Source: an uncultured Prevotella sp. (GTDB lineage: Bacteria; Bacteroidota; Bacteroidia; Bacteroidales; Bacteroidaceae). From it: a DNA stretch of 17,951 nt. How positions within the stretch are numbered: position 1 is the stretch's first letter; the number at the start of each line of letters is the position of its first letter. The translations under genes were made by a program, and so were the position numbers. The stretch is from assembly GCA_900551985.1 (NCBI GenBank), contig URYG01000043.1:1-17951 (forward strand). The letters are read 5' to 3'. Positions 15,460 to 17,951 of the stretch are shown here, piece by piece. Under the pieces are notes generated by a model. The model searched no databases and was not told the DNA's origin. It saw only the letters and a list, made by a program, of their open reading frames with translations.

Positions 15460-15534
15460 TGATTCCGTTGGGGTTCGAACCCAAGACCCACAGCTTAGAA
15501 GGCTGTTGCTCTAATCCAACTGAGCTACGGAACC
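15460..15534 (-). tRNA. tRNA-Arg (anticodon TCT)
   Basis: A full 75-base cloverleaf. The acceptor GGTTCCG pairs with CGGAATC (one G-U at 2-71); D stem GCTC/GAGC; anticodon stem ACAGC/GCTGT with loop CTTCTAA, so the anticodon is TCT; variable loop of 5; T stem TTGGG/CCCAA with TTCGAAC loop; discriminator A. It reads AGA (and by wobble AGG) codons. The 3' CCA is not encoded, so a nucleotidyltransferase must add it. Confidence 0.97.
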
Positions 15535-15561
15535 AACACTGCTATTTTTCATTAGCGAGTG

Positions 15562-15593
15562 CAAAGGTAATACTTTTTTGTGAAACTACCAAA
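15562..15593 (-). promoter_or_regulatory. Bacteroidetes-type promoter of tRNA-Arg
   Basis: On the minus strand TTTG (15593-15590), exactly 20 bp, then TACCTTTG (15569-15562): a full match to the consensus. Transcription should start about 20 bases before the mature tRNA 5' end at 15534. Confidence 0.85.
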
Positions 15594-15619
15594 TTTTCCC
15601 GCATCTTTTTTACAATAAA

Positions 15620-15676
15620 ACCGAATATTATGCAACTTTTCTCTTTCTATGAATTGAAAAGCGCATAATATTCGGT
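15620..15676 (-). terminator. Long AT-rich hairpin, probable terminator of the beta-galactosidase gene
   Basis: ACCGAATATTATGC (15620-15633) and its exact complement (15663-15676) form a 14-bp stem. After a small internal loop, CTTTTC/GAAAAG (15636-15641, 15656-15661) adds 6 bp, with a 14-base apical loop. On the minus strand TTTTATTG follows, a short T-tract. It lies between the galactosidase stop and the tRNA promoter. Confidence 0.6.
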
Positions 15677-15681
15677 ATTCC

Positions 15682-15709
15682 TCATTCTTTTATGCATCCA
15701 AAAGAATGA
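15682..15709. repeat. 10-bp inverted repeat downstream of beta-galactosidase
   Basis: TCATTCTTTT (15682-15691) and AAAAGAATGA (15700-15709) pair perfectly around an 8-base loop, directly before the larger hairpin on the galactosidase transcript. It may stabilise the mRNA end; no T-run follows. Confidence 0.6.
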
Positions 15710-15726
15710 ATATCATCTTCTACTTA

Positions 15727-17951
<2,225 letters not shown>

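Noticed and set aside
15459..15668. Small plus-strand protein of 69 residues
   Set aside because: It runs through the tRNA-Arg gene and its promoter on the other strand.

Overview
The window looks like a chromosomal segment from a Bacteroidales bacterium, most likely Prevotella or Segatella. This is inferred from a dnaN / DnaQ-like exonuclease / coaBC / porD / recN gene order, a DUF3127 protein, promoters of the Bacteroidetes type (TTTG, about 20 bp, TAnnTTTG), general lack of Shine-Dalgarno sequences, and a GH2 beta-galactosidase with a C-terminal carbohydrate-binding module. No database search was possible. Almost all of the DNA is ordinary housekeeping coding sequence; I see no prophage, integrase, insertion sequence or CRISPR array.

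Left part (1-5480): the 3' end of a GH25 lysozyme; a zinc-ribbon, membrane-anchored protein with an extracytoplasmic repeat region; a convergent J-domain co-chaperone with an unusually reduced C-terminus; a secreted 5'-nucleotidase family phosphohydrolase; and a NudC-type NADH pyrophosphatase. Two intergenic stretches hold the same heptanucleotide repeat in opposite orientations.

Middle (5480-7673): an MFS transporter converges on a gene for a DUF3127 OB-fold-like protein with an SSB-type acidic tail. Between them lies a striking array of CCTTAAGG palindromes with an exact 22-bp period, the most unusual non-coding structure here.

Right-centre (7674-15324): a co-directional block of sliding clamp (dnaN), DEDDh exonuclease, CoaBC, PorD (type IX secretion), RecN, and a secreted protein with a trypsin-like fold lacking two catalytic residues joined to tetratricopeptide-like repeats. 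Spacings of 1 bp, -65 bp and -4 bp suggest that much of this is co-transcribed, joining replication and repair genes with coenzyme A synthesis and envelope functions. It ends at a clear intrinsic terminator.

Right edge (15325-17951): a tRNA-Arg(TCT) gene on the minus strand with an excellent promoter and an abutting terminator, two inverted repeats, and the 3' part of a GH2 beta-galactosidase gene whose 5' end lies outside the window.
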